Shown here: positions 1-13,600 of the stretch, piece after piece | How positions within the stretch are numbered: the stretch's first letter is position 1 | Layout: each line of letters begins with the position of its first letter | Source: Cervus elaphus | Lineage: Eukaryota; Chordata; Mammalia; Artiodactyla; Cervidae | Reading direction: 5' to 3' | DNA: 64,000 bases | NCBI RefSeq assembly: GCF_910594005.1 | Contig: NC_057817.1 | Span: 32,093,001 to 32,157,000, forward strand | Translations under genes and position numbers: made by a program | The notes under the pieces: generated by a model | The model's database searches: none | What the model was told of the DNA's origin: nothing | The model's input: the letters and a program-made list of their open reading frames with translations, nothing else

Positions 1-1564
1 GCCCTGGGGTGGGGGGCTATCCCATCCTGGGGAGGGGAGGTTGCCTCCCGCACTCCTGTTCCTTGAGGCTCACAAACCTTGAGAGATACGCATGCCATGT
101 CCTAGGCATGGGGCCAGGAGAGTGTCATTGTGTTCGAGTCACCGGTTCCTAACAGAGCCTGCTATGTGCCCGGCAAGTCATTAGGAGCCAATGGTCATAG
201 CTTACCAGTGGCACTGCAGAGACCTCGATTACTGGAGTGTCGAGGTGGTGGGTACCGAATGGGTGCCAGGGGAGGTCAGGTGGAGCTTCCTGAGGAGATG
301 GGCTTGGGCTGGACTTGAGAGGATAGGCCACATTTGAATAGGTGGAGCGACATTTCCCTACCAAATGTCATCATCCGGGGTGCGGGGCAGTGTCTGGGGG
401 CAGTTGGTGGGAGTCTGTCTGTGCGCAGAGGAGCCTCTCCCCGACAGGCACCTGCCTGCAGGGACTTTTACTTGTCCAGCTTCTAAAAGAGGACTGAGGT
501 TGCCCTTAGGCCACATAGCAGCGCCTGCCAGCTGACCTTCAGAAAAACACCGCTTCTGCCCCAAATCTGGTCTGAGGAGGGCTTCTGTGTGTCCACCACT
601 TGCCCCTCCAGGAGGCCTCTGGTCTCCAGCTCTGTCCCCTCTGCCCTGAGCTGGACAGCAGGAGGGCAAGGTGGCCTCAGGACTCAGCTTTCCCCACCCC
701 AGCCAGCCCCTGGGCTCCCCTAGGCCTCTCTGCTGCTGACTGCCCTACCATGGGGTTCCATGGGATCTGAACTAGATGGTGGTGGGAGGTGGGATGGGGG
801 GCCCTGGGCTGAACCTAGGAGTCTAGGAGAGGTGGCCGTTTCCAGAAGGAAAGACTTCTTTTTTCAGGTTATCCGTGAAACAAAGGCTGAGCGATTCCCT
901 TCTCTGGGGGCACAGAGGCTGCAAGACCCAGGATGGGGCAGTAGGAAGAAGGAGTTCCTCTTGTGGGGTCCTCGAGCTATGCATTCCAGACCAGCCCCTT
1001 CACAGCTCCCATCAGATCTGACCTGACCTCCAGGCTACGACCTAATCCCTCCCCTACTGTGGAGGGGGGCCCAGCTCCCTTTTCAGTCCTGCTCCCCCTT
1101 TCCCTTCCCTCCAGGCGTCCTTAAAGCAGCCTCATCAGCCTGCTGTACGCCTCACCCCCAGCCCTGTCCTTCCCGTTCCAACCTTGGGAGCCTGCTTTGG
1201 CTGCCCAGAGAAGGCTGGGCAACTCAGGGATGGCTGACACTGCTGGGTAAACTGGAAACACCTAAGTTTCCTGTCCAGGACTGAGCTCCAATAGAGAGAG
1301 ATATCTGAGCCACTTGATAGATTGGATGAGGAAGATGGAGCTGGGGATCACTCTCAAGCAGCATGGGAGTTCGAGGAAAGGAATGGGGTGGGGTCTTGAC
1401 TTTCTGGCTAGCTTCTGGTGGAGGTGCCAGGTTTTAGCATGCTCGGGCTGGAGTGGAGCCTCCTGGACAGGCAGGCAGCCTGCCTGGCTTAGCCCTCTCT
1501 CCTCTCCCTCCCCTGCCCCTCCTCTCCTGGCAGCCGATTCACTCCATCTCTCTTCTCTGTACAG
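1..1564 (+). other. HDAC7: HDAC7 upstream intron (5' end off window)
   Basis: The HDAC7 exon at 1565 opens in the middle of a codon, so its partner exon must lie upstream. I found no matching start exon and donor here, so this stretch is probably intron. It is GC-rich single-copy sequence, with no Bov-tA or CHR SINE recognised. Confidence 0.6.
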
Positions 1565-1615
1565 ATGGGACCCAGGTGAGCCCAGCTGCCCCCTGCTCCA
1601 GCGCCCCCGTCATAG
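1565..1615 (+). CDS. HDAC7: HDAC7 alternative 5' coding exon
   Basis: Bounded by a pyrimidine tract plus acag and by the donor gtaaga. It opens with the last two bases of a codon. Read in frame with the next exon it encodes GTQVSPAAPCSSAPVIG, matching in length and pattern the N-terminal extension of long human HDAC7 isoforms. The phase (2 nt + 16 codons + 1 nt) joins cleanly to the exon at 4858. Isoforms starting at 4905 would use it as 5'UTR or skip it. Confidence 0.8.
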
Positions 1616-4600
1616 GTAAGAGTATGCCTGAGGGAGAGTGTGGTGGGGAGTGGAAGATGGGGCTGGAGAGGACAAAGGAGGCTGAGGAGCTGAAAAGGAC
1701 AGCAGGTGGTTCAGCAGGGTGGCTGGAGGATGGGCCGGAGAGTTGGGAGATTGGGGTCCTGGGGGAGGGGGCGAAGTTGGGGTTTTGTGGGGAAGAGGTA
1801 AGGGTGGGGGATAAGAGAGGCAACTCTGGGTCCAGGCGGGCCCCAGAGCTGGGAAGCACAACAGGAAAAGGAAAGGCAGGATGCTCTTGTCCGCGCTGGG
1901 GCAGCGAAACAGGAAGGCAAGTAGGAAGCTAATATTTATGCTCAGATCCCTGCCTCGGGGGCTCTGGGGAGGGGGTGCATTCTTGTTTGTCGGCTCTGTG
2001 GTCCTCACGCCAACCCTGCGGGGTGGGCACAGCAGCCCTTGCAGGACGGGAAGATGCCTCGTGGTGCTTGGTGGAGGTCGAGGACCCCCATCTGTGATCC
2101 TCTCAGCGTTCCACAACCCCACTGCAGTCAGGCTGTGTTGGGCGAGGAGCGGGTGGGTGCCCATGGTTTAGGATGTGCCCGTGGTTGGGCGGGGGGTGGG
2201 GGAGGCTGGACTGGATGAGGGCTGCTTTGTCCTTAGTTTCAACCAGATCCACTGAGGGCCCTCTGGGTGCAGTTTCCACACCTGACACCCAGCCTAGGGC
2301 AGTGAGAAAGGAAGGGCACGTCCTCTTTGCTCCAGTCCTAGCTGTCAAAAGCTTGCAGACCTGGGGAGATGAGACACACAAAAAGAGAAATAATGGTAGA
2401 ATGTAGTATGTGATCTGTGTGAAAGGAGGCAGCAGCTGATTAAGGGATTCATCCATCCATTCAAGAAACATTGAGTTCACCACCTACTGTCATTTAATCC
2501 TAGTTGTGTAATTATCTAAACATTGAAAGACAAATTGGAAAAAGAAAAAGAAGCATGAAGGAACTCCATCTCTACTCCAGGGCACAGAGGACATAGGGAT
2601 ATATTTTTGATTCAGACAATATTTGCTGAGTGCCTGTCATGTACTAGGTCCTAGTTCTAGGTGCTGGGATAGTGAGCAATAGGGAGAACCAAGTCCTTGC
2701 CCTTGGAGCTTAGCTCGGATTTGCTACCTGGCTTGCCAGTGCTTTCAGGGGACAGAACCACCAGCATGATGGAAATTCAGAGGAGGGCTGGACACAGGAC
2801 CCTGGGCTGGGTTCAGGAAAGCGGAAAGACTCCAGCAAGGCTTGGAAGTCTGGCAGGATCTAGAAAAGTGGAATGGAGGGGTGAAGACAGCACCAGGGAG
2901 GGGACTTTGTGAGCAAAAGCTGAGAGGACAGGAGGTACGTGGGCTGTGACGAGATGGGAGCTGATGGTTGAGGTGGAGGGTCTGTGTTCAGATGTGGGAG
3001 ACAAAGTGGAGAGAGGCCAGCTTAGCAACAGACTGTGGAGACCCTCAAATGTTAATTCACCCTGAGAGGGGTTCCCAGGGTTGAAGGCAGAGCCCCTCCC
3101 ACCTTCCCAGCAGCCTGTGCTCTGGAGGCTGAGGCAGTGCCGGGAGAGAGGAAAGGGCTGCTCCCAGTCTGTGTGGCCAAAGCTGCTGGCCGCAAGTCCA
3201 GGGGGCCTACGCTGAGGACCCTCGTGCATCACTGAGGGAGTCCCTCCAGGAAGCCAGGACACCTGCCATGAGAGGACTGAGACCTTTCCTGGGGCAGAAT
3301 TGCAATGGCATCAGAGGCCCAAACTCAACCCAGAATGAGAATTTGGGGGTCTCTGAGTGGAGGCGTGAGCAAGAGGTGGGGACATCAAAGTGGTGCATTG
3401 CCTGCTGTTGTCAGCATCTGGGTGCCCAGCTGCCCGCTCTGGTCTCTTGACATCCAGAGAGTTGTACAGGCACCTCCCTGCTCTGCTCCTCTCTCGTCTC
3501 CATCGCACAGTCAGAGAATATAAGAGCGGGTACCACTTACTGACCCGCTACTGCAAGCCCCTCTGCCTTACTCTAGTGAGAAACCCATCCTGGGGTGAGA
3601 GGCAGGGGAGGCGACTTCCTGAAAGTGGATGGGAAAATGGAGCCAGAGCGCCGGTCTCAGCAGGACAGAACCTGAGCTCACTGTGCCCTGGGCTTGGTGG
3701 CCTTGGCCAGGTCCCTTCACCTGAGCCTCAGTTTCTTCCTGTGGGAATAGTAGTAGCTCCCTCCCAGGGCCCCAGGGTGATGAGGCGAAAGGGTTTGCAG
3801 CAAGTCCGCACATGTGCTGTGGATGTTAAGATAATGGTTCAGCTGGACCTGGAGGCTGCGTTTCCTGAGTCCCTGGCTGGTCTTTGCCCCAGCGCCTTCC
3901 AGTCCTAGTTCAGGCCTGGAAGACAGCCTATGGCTGCCCCCATAGGGGATGCCCAGCACTGCATTAGCTGAAGGAAGCCTCTCTGAAAATGTTCCTCTGC
4001 TTGTGTGCTGTCACCTGCTCCCAGCCCCACCTGTGACCTCTTTTCTAGGATAACTGGGAATGTCTGGCTGCTGAGCGCAGCCTGGCCAAGCTGGCGGTGC
4101 TGGCAGGGGACCTAGTCTGGCAACTGGTTATATATAGCCCCTGCATCCATGGCCTTGGCAGGGTGCTCCTGGCCTGGGCGCAGGGGACACTCAAGAAGAG
4201 GCCCTGTAGCTGCCATCCTTGCCACGCCCAGCCCGGAACTGGCATGAGGGTACCCGGGAGCTCCCTGGGCACATGGGCTGTGCAGGCCTAGGGTGCTGGC
4301 CAGGTCTGGCTGTGGGTTTGAGGCACCTCTTCTTTATCCTGTGGCCTGGGATAAAATAGGGAGGATGGTGACTGAGGGCCTGGAGTGCCCTTTGGGCTTG
4401 GAGGCAGATCAAAGGGAACCGCCTGTCCTATTGCTGTTTTTGAGATCAGTTTAATCAGAGGGCATGTGTGTCCAATCCTCCTCCAGGGGGGAAGAAGGGA
4501 AGGAGAGGTCAGGGCCCAGGATGTATCACTAAAGGGTCCTCAACCCATTCCTAAATCCCCCAGCCCCCAGCTGTGGCCTGGAGAGGCAATATACTTAGTA

Positions 4601-7600
4601 GAAAACTACGCTTGGGGTCAAAAGGCTCAGCTCACCACCAGAAGCGATAGACTAACGGCATGGTGTATATGACCTCCTTTCTCACGGGTGAAACAGAATT
4701 GAAAATACCTACCTTGCAGGACTGTGCTGAGGGCCCCCAAGGGGAAGGCCCCTGGAGGGTGTTTGGCCTTGTCAAGTGAGTCTGAAGGAGGCTGATTAGG
4801 TAACCGCTCACCTGCGGGTCTTTTCCCACTCACCCTGCCCTCTCTGTGTGCCCTCAGGCTGGCCCAGGCCCCGCGCAGACACGCCAGGCCCTCAGCCCCA
4901 GCCCATGGACCTGCGGGTGGGCCAGCGGCCCCCTGTGGAGCCCCCTCCGGAGCCCACACTGCTGGCCCTGCAGCACCCCCAGCGCCTCCACCACCACCTC
5001 TTCTTGGCGGGCCTGCAGCCCCAGCGCTCGGCAGAGCCCATGCGGGTAAAGCTAGAGCCCCCACGAAGCCTCGAGCCCAGACCCGGCCCCGCCCTCCCTT
5101 CAGCCTCCACCTCTGTCCTCAACTCCTCGCCCCCTCCCCACAGCTCTCAATGGACACACCGATGCCCGAGTTGCAGATGGGGCAGCAGGAACAAGAGCTG
5201 CGGCAGCTTCTCAATAAGGACAAGAGCAAACGGAGTAAGGATGGAAGCCTCCCCCACCCCCCGGCGTGTCCACGGCCCCCTGTGTGGGCGGGGAAGGACG
5301 GTGCCAGCCCCGGTCGGGGTCGCTCTCTGCCTGCTAGGCACTGCGGGTGAATGCGGGAGGAGGTGAAGGGAGGCCCGTGGGCTTCACAGAAGGGGTGTAG
5401 CCTTAGGCTTGGCTGTTGCATGAAGGGCTTCTGGGAAGCCTCTTCCAGGGGGTGGCGTGATCAGGGCAATGGGCAGAAAATGTTCCAGGGAGCCCACCCC
5501 GTCCATCCCACCCCCCGAACCACTCATGGTTTCCGCCCTTGCAGGTGCCGTAGCCAGCAGTGTGGTCAAGCAGAAGCTGGCAGAGGTGATTCTGAAGAAA
5601 CAACAGGCGGCCCTAGAGAGAACGGTCCATCCTAACAGCCCCAGCGTTCCCTACAGGTAACTCCCTCTCCGCCCCGCCCCCTTGTGTCCTTGCCACGCCC
5701 CCCTCCGGGTGTCCGCCAATGAGCGCACAGCACACGCAGACCGCTGCTTTCAGCTGTCCTTCACCTTATCCTCACCCCTCACCTCTAATCCTAGTGCCTT
5801 TCCTCCGACCCTCTCTCCCAGCTCATACCTGCCCTCCTCTGGCCTTTAATTATCTCTCCTCACCCCGCCTGAGGCCTTTCTTCCCTACAAGCCCTCCTTC
5901 CCCCACATACACTCTCTCACACACACCACGCTAACTTTCTCCTCTGTATCTTCCCCTAAGCACAGAAATATCCAGATTCCTAGAACAGCTTCCTCCCTTT
6001 GTGTCTGGGACCCTGGCTCCTAAGCACAGATCAGGATGGGTGGCCCAGTACTGCCCCCTGGAGATGGCCCCTGTTCCTGCTGGCCATGCACTCCGCCTGG
6101 CCCTGCTGGCTGCTCCACTCCAGCATGCCTGCATCCTAAGTCGCTTCAGTCGTGTCCGACTCTTTGTGACCCCATGGATTGTAGCCCGCCAGGCTCCTCT
6201 GTCCATGGGATTCTCCAGGCAAGAATACTGGAGTAGGTTTCCATGCCCACCTCCAGGGTATCTTCCCAACCCAGGGATCGAACCCACATCTCTTATGTCT
6301 CCTGCATTGGCAGGGGGGCTCTTTACCACTAGCGCCACCTGGGAAGCCCCGCCGCCTCCCCAGCAGGTCCCAAAGGGTGGAAGGAGGTGGCTGCCACGCC
6401 ACTGGGCATCCCTGCTCCTCTGAAGCAGCCTTGGTGCTCCCTCCGCAGAACTCTGGAGCCCTTGGAGACGGAGGGAGCTGCCCGTTCCATGCTCAGCAGC
6501 TTCCTGCCTCCTGTTCCCAGCCTGCCTTGCGACCCCCCAGAACACTTCCCTCTGCGCAAGACAGGTGCGTGGACAGGCCAGCAGGGACCTCCAGAGGGCT
6601 AAGGGGAAGAGCCTTGGGGGAGAGTCAGGGAGGGGGCACTGCCTCCTCCTGCCTGTCTCAGAGAGGGCTGGAAGGGAGGGCTTAGGGCAGAGACGGGGTG
6701 GGCGTGCGCCGAGTCACCCCGGCACTCCTGCAGTCTCCGAGCCCAACCTGAAGCTGCGCTACAAGCCCAAGAAGTCCCTAGAGCGGAGGAAGAACCCGCT
6801 ACTCCGGAAGGAGAGTGCCCCTCCCAGCCTTCGGCGGCGGCCAGCAGAAACCCTCGGCGGTGAGGCCCGGCAGGGTGGGTGGGTGGGGGGCAGGCCCGGT
6901 GCCCTCCCCCAGGGCTGCCGTGGGTGGTTGTCACAGGGTGCCCTACACACTTGCCGGGGGTTGAGTTGGGGCTGAACCCAGCTCTTGTTCTATTGGCTAA
7001 TCTGACGTCTGCCCAGAAGAAGGGGCACCTTAAAAAAACCAAGTGTTCAGAGGTGCTGGAGGCTGATGGTGGCAGGAAGAAAGCAGGAAGCAGAGCCCAC
7101 CCACCGCGGAAGGGGCTTGTTCCTGGTCCCCTCCTGGCCACCCCTGGCTCCTAACTGTGCACCCCCCTCTCCCCAACCCTCAGACTCCTCCCCTAGTAGC
7201 AGCAGCACACCGGCATCAGGGTGCAGCTCCCCCAACGACAGCGAGCATGGCCCCAACCCCGTCCTGGGCTCTGAGGTAAGGCCTTGGCAGGCTGGGCACC
7301 CCGGGGCATCTCCGGGGCTCAGTGGTCCTCAGCCGGCGGCCCGGCCAGGCTGGGGCTTCAGCATCTGGGCAGCCCCCACCCGAGCCTCTGGGGGGTTCTG
7401 GGGAAAGTGTGCCAGGGGGTGGAGGTCTGGAACCGGTGACCCCTGCCCTGCTCCCATGGCAGGCGCTCTTGGGCCAGCGGCTGCGGCTGCAGGAGACCTC
7501 TCTGGCCCCGTTCGCCTTGCTGCCCACAATCACACTGGGGCTGCCCGCCCCTGCCAGGGTGAGTGGCTGAGGCGCCCTCCCCCGCCCCAAGCACCTGAGA

Positions 7601-10600
7601 TCTCTCCACCCCTTCTCCTACACCCCGCCCCACGGCCTTCACTGTCCTCCCCACCGGGGTCTTCTCGCCAGTGATGTTCCCCCCACTCTCCCGCAGGCTG
7701 ATGGTGACCGCAGGACCCATGCGACTCTGGGCCCTCGGGGCCCAGTCCTGGGGAGCCCCCATGCTCACCTCTTTCTGCCCCATGGCCTGGAGCCCGAGGC
7801 TGGGGGCCCCCTGCCCTCTCGCCTGCAGCCCATTCTCCTCCTGGATCCCTCAGTGTCTCACACCCCTCTGCTGACTGGTGAGTCCCAGCTTCTCCAGAAG
7901 GGCTGGATCCCAGCACCCTGCCGTGGGCCAAGTATGGCCTGGGTCCCGTCCTCCTGTGCGTCTTGCTGCTGAGTCCCTGGCTCGCCTCACCCCCCACCCT
8001 GGCTTCCCTCCACTCTTCCTTGTGGTCCCCTCCTTATGGCCCCCACCCCATTCTTTCCAGTGCCCGGGCTTGGGCCACTGCCCTTCCACTTTGCCCAGTC
8101 CTTACTGACCACCGAGCGGCCCTCTGGATCAGGCCTCCACCGGCCACTGAGCCGGACCCGCTCAGAGCCCCTGCCCCCAAGCGCCACTGCCCCCTCACTG
8201 CTGGGCCCCCTGCAGCCCCGCCTGGAGCGGCTCAAACCTCACGTCCAGCTGATCAAGGTGAGGGGAACGGGGTAGGGGAGGCAGTGAGGGGTGGCTGAAC
8301 TGGGCCCCTGAACTGGGGCTGAAAGAAGGGAGACTCAGGAGGGACAGGGCGAGAGGGGGGATGTGTGGGGCCCAGGGCTGTGTGATCACTAGAGTCCCAG
8401 CGGGATGCAGGACGATCTGGCCCCGATCACCACTCCCCACCACATGCCACAGCATGTCTCCTCAGTAGACATCTCCCCCCACCCCCAGAGGTCAGCCAAG
8501 CCGAGTGAGAAGCCCCGACTGCGGCAGATACCCTCGGCTGAGGACCTCGAGACGGACGGCGGGAGCGTGGGGCCGCTGCGGGATGACAGCCTGGAACACA
8601 GGGAGTCCAGCCATGGGCAGCAGGAGGCCAGAGGCCCTGTTCCTCTCCAGCAGCACCAGCAGGTATGGTTGGGCCCAGGGGCCTCTAGGAAGGTAGAGTC
8701 AGGAGACTCTGGGGCCTCGTAATGGTGGAAGGGAGGGAGATAGGATGTCAGTGCAGGGGACAGCTCTGGGACCATGGGTCCCCTGCCAAACCCACACTGA
8801 GGTACAGACAGACACACACGCAGGCATACATGCATTCACACATAGGCATACGTGCATTCCTCCACACATACATGTACGTGCACCTCCAGCAGCCTTCCAG
8901 CCTCAGGGTGAAGCCATGTCCCTTTCCGGTGGTGAGACTGGCCTTTCACAGAGCCGCACGCATTCCCGCTCTGGGACTTCTCCCCTGTGATTGTTGGTAC
9001 TGTTTCCAGGAAGGTGCTAGGGCAGGAGGTGGGGCAGAGCTGGGCTTGGCCCTTCAAATGCACGAGTCAAGCCATGGCGTCTTCGTTTGCTGGGGCTCAC
9101 GTAACAAGTACTACAGAGTGTGTGCCTTAAACAGCCGGTGTTCCTTTCCCCACAGTTCTGGAAGCTGGAGGTCTGACTTCGGGGTGTTGGTGGGTGGGTT
9201 CCCTCTGAGCCCGGTGAAGGAAGGTCTCTTCCCTCAGCCTGTAGACGGCCGCCTTCTCCCTGGGTCTGCACATGGTCTTCTGTCCACGTCTGTATCCCAA
9301 CTTCCCCTGTTTATAAGGACAGGAATCATATTGGAGCTTACCCTGATGACCTCATTTTAACTTGAGTACCTCTGTGAAAACCCTATCTCCGTCAGGTCAC
9401 GTTCTGAGGGGACTGGGTGTCTCATCCTAAATATGAGGTGGGAAGGGACACAACTCAGCCCATAAGATGTGGTGACAGTCCACAGGGTGTAGCGGCTCAC
9501 ACAGGTCCCTGCGTCCTTGGGCGGTGGGTAGTCCTCGGAGACCAGGAGGAGATCCTGGTCAGAGCCGACCTGAGGCCCCTCACCCCAGTTCTGGTGTTGG
9601 AGTCTCGAGGGTTCAGGGAGCTCTGGTGGAATGGGGTGGTCAGTCTGGGCTGCAGATCTTTGGGGGAGTATATGGGCAGGGAGCTCAGAGACTCAAAAGC
9701 CTAGCTGGGCGGCAGGGCCAGAGGCTTCTGCTGAAAATGGGCCTGATGGGAGGTTTCTTGGCTGTGGGCAGAGGCGGATGAAGCAGGGTCTGAGAACCTG
9801 GAGCCTGAGGCCCCCTGTGTCCCTCAGGTGTTCCTCTGGGAGCAGCAGCGACTGGCCGGGCGGCTCCCCCGAGGAGCCACTGGAGACTCCGTGCTGCTTC
9901 CCCTGGCCCCGGGCAGTCACCGGCCCCTGTCCAGGGCTCAGTCGTCCCCGGCCGCACCTGCCTCACTGCCGACTCCAGATCCCGCCAGCCAGGCCCGTAT
10001 CCTGCCCAGCTCAGAGACCCCTGCCCGGACCCTGCCCTTCACCACGGGTAAGGCTTGGATTGGAGGGCAGGAGGAAGAGGCTGGGGCACACAGGGGCTCG
10101 GAGAGGAGTCCTTAATTCCCGTGTCATAATTCACTGTGGACGTGTTTCAAGACCACAGAGCCCTTTCTTAGTCTGAGGAGATCTACTCAGTGTCCCATGG
10201 AGCAGGTGGTTTCCATGTTACAGTTAAGGAGACCCAGGCTCGGGAAATCTAGGGGACAGCTGGCTGGCAGTCAGGCCAGGCTAAGAATTCAGGTCTCCTG
10301 ACAATTAGTTCAGGCCTTTCAAAAATTACATCGTTGCTCTGCTTGTGAGAAGAACTCAAGAGCATTTTAGAAATTTTGAAAAATATAGAAAAGCATAAGA
10401 ATGGAAGGAAAAACCTTCAGCCAGGGGCCTTCCTTGGTGATCCAGTGGGTAGGACTCTGTGCTCTCAATGCAGGGGCCCCAGGTTCGATCCTGAGTCAGG
10501 GAACTAGACCCCACACACTGCAACTAAGAATTCACATGCTGCATGCCACAACGAAGACCTGGTGCACCCAAATAAATAAATATTAAACAAGGAAAGAAAA

Positions 10601-13600
10601 AACATATAGGTGTGACCTTTAAATTTATTTAAAAAATAAAAAAAATCACGAGCCAGTATCCTATCACCCAGAGGCAACCCCTCGTACATGCTGCCATATT
10701 TCAGGCCAGGCTTTGTTCTAGCCACACGTATAAATCCCATATACACTACATTTCGTGGCTACATTTTATACCCTACTTTATTTATTTTACTTATTATGAG
10801 TCCTTTGTGATATAATTAATCTTTAAAAGTGGGATTTTTTTATAAAGTAATTTTATTTATTTATTGTCGGCTGTGCTGGGTCTTCTTTGCTGTGCAGGCT
10901 CTTCCCTAGTTGCAGTGAGTGGAGGTTGCCCTCCAGCTGTGGTGTGTGGGTTCCCATTGCAGTGGCTTCTGTCGTTACGGAGTACAGGCTCAGTAGTTCT
11001 GGTGCATGGACTCCATTGCTCCTTGGCCTGTGGGATCTTCCCAGACCAGGGACCAAACCCATGTCTCCTGCATTGGCAGGCAGATTCTTTACCACTGAGC
11101 CACCAGGGAAGCCCTGAAAATGAGATTCTATAGTGTGTCATCATAGTATTTTAGCTTAAACATTTCTTACTGGTCGAGCAGTCAGGTGGTTATTCATTTT
11201 CCCCCATTTGAATTTCCCCAAAGCCACGTCTGTCTGCTCACATGGCCCGGTGTCTCTGTGGGCTTCCCAGCTCCCAGTTTTGGGGGCTCCTATATGGGTC
11301 ATCATATCCAGGCGAGCCCCCAGCCTCAGGCCTCCCTTCATTAGGCCCCAAGCTCTTGAGGTCACGGTCATGGTCCTTGGGCCACATGAGGGGGGTCAGT
11401 GAGTCGGGAAGGCAGTGGCACGTGGCAGTTGTGTAGGCTGGGGCTGCGTGGTGTGTGGGTGAGGTGCCCAAGGCTGCCTGGGTAAGGAGCTGGGGGTGTG
11501 TGTGCAGGCGCCGAGGGGTAGGATGGGGCACCGGGGACTGTTTGGGCTGTGGGGTGTGTCCGGGGCTCCCCGGGGCCCTGACCCCTGAGCCCACTCCCCG
11601 CAGGGCTGGTCTATGACTCGGTGATGCTGAAGCACCAGTGCTCCTGCGGGGACAATAGCAGGCACCCAGAGCACGCGGGCCGTATCCAGAGCATCTGGTC
11701 GCGGCTGCTGGAGCGGGGGCTTCGGAGCCAGTGTGAGGTGAGGAGGCAGGGGGCTGGGCTTTGGGATGAGAGTGGGTGAGGGCTGTGGGAGGGAGGGAGC
11801 CGGGAGGGCCTGGAGCCAGTCTGGGCGGTGGGAATGGCAGGGGAGGGCTGCCCAAAGCAGAGGCTCAGGGGCTCCATGGGTCCTTCCTCAGTCTCTCCGG
11901 GGCCGGAAGGCCTCCCTGGAGGAGCTACAGTCGGTGCACTCCGAGCGGCACGTGCTCCTCTACGGCACCAACCCGCTCAGCCGCCTCAAACTGGACAACG
12001 GGAAGCTGGCAGGTAGGGGCCCCCAGACCCCCCCCCCCCCCCCCGCCTCCGGCTCACCCAGCCCAAGCACCCTCCTGCGGTCTGGTCCTCGTTCTGCCAA
12101 GCTCGTCCCTTCGGCGTCCAGGCACCCCCGTGCTGCCCCTGGTTCCTCTGCTGCCCACCTCCACCCCTCCCTGCCAGCCCCTCCCCGCCCTCTTCTCAGG
12201 GCTTCCCTGCTCCGGGCCGGGCCGGAGGCTGAGCGGGTTCAGTTCATGCACCTGGGTCTCTCCCTGCAGGCCTCCTGGCACAGCGGATGTTCGTGATGCT
12301 GCCTTGTGGCGGCGTTGGGGTAAGTGTGTGGGGTCTCCAGACCTCCTCCTTCCTCCTGATCCCCCCAGGCCCAGCCCCTGCCTGCTCGTTTCAGTGGTCC
12401 TGCCGGGCCCCGTGGGCTGGGCTTTCCCCTCGTCCCCCTCTGCCGGCTAGAAGCTCCTCATTGGTGGGTGTGTCCTCCTGAGCATAAAGCCCCTTGGCCT
12501 GCACTTTGAAGGCCTCTAGTGGAGGTTGAGGAGGCTGAGAGAGCCGGGCTGAGCCTGGGGCTTGGGTGCGTCTCCATCTGGGAGCACGCTGGCCTCCAGG
12601 CCGCCTGGCCCGGCGCTGTGGGTGCCTCTGGCATCCTTGGCGACCCAGGCATGTCTCTCCGATGCCCTAGCTTTCCCTGCTCCTTCTCACTCCGCCTGGG
12701 GACTTCTGCCTCCTGGCGGTGCCCTTCCTGCCCTCAAAATGTCCCTGTGGTGGTTTCCCGGCCGGGCGTGTGGAGCAGGGGACAGAGGCCTAGTCCTGGA
12801 GGGATGGGAACTGTCGCTGGGAGGCTGTGTGGGAGCCAGTCAGCGCCCTGTTCACAACTTCCCATTTCTTGCCACTTTCTGATTTTTCCAACTGTTGTTG
12901 CTTCTGTTTTCTCCTCCCTCCTCTCCCTCTCTGTCTCTGTCTTTCTCTCTTTCTCCAGCCTCTTGCGACTCTCTCTGCCTTCCTCGCCTCTCTCGGTCCG
13001 CCTCGCCCTCCCCATCTCCCCATCATGCCCCCCGGCCCCTCCCTAGCCTTGAGGCCCAGGGACTGGGTTTGGGGGGCCTCCCAGCCTGGGCTAGGGGCCC
13101 TGAGTGGAAGACAGTGGTGCAGACGGCCCCTCGAGCTCCGACCATCCCGAGGGCCTGAGCAGAGTCAGCAGGGGCTTAAAACCCCCTCCAGGCCCAAACC
13201 CCAAGTCCCGCCCAGGTAACGCCATGCCCCCTCCTCTGACCGGGGAGGCAGGCGCGATGCTGCCAGCAGAGTGCTGGCCAGATGCGGGCTGGTGATGTGG
13301 ACTGAAGCTGGGAAGAAGTTGTGCTGGGACTGGGGGACACGGGAGGCCTTGCCTTTGGGCGGTGGGGCATGGGGGAGGCAGTGCCGTCTGCCCAGCTCCC
13401 TGCCCCTGGGGTCCTAGCTGTGGGGTGGGCGCTGCCCCCGAGGCCCCGGCTCCTGTGGGAGGCCGTGGGTGAGGCGGGCCTTGACTCTGGCCCCCACAGG
13501 TGGACACTGACACCATCTGGAATGAGCTGCACTCCTCCAATGCGGCCCGCTGGGCTGCTGGCAGCGTCACCGACCTCGCCTTCAAAGTGGCCTCCCGTGA

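Noticed and set aside
977..1026. ATG starting MHS at about 979 as the HDAC7 long-isoform start exon
   Set aside because: After MHS the residues differ from the expected MHSPGA, there is no donor in the needed phase, and the frame ends at 1026.
6124..6350. tRNA-like A and B boxes in many places
   Set aside because: They belong to tRNA-Glu-derived SINE heads, not to functional tRNA genes; no cloverleaf with acceptor stem is present.
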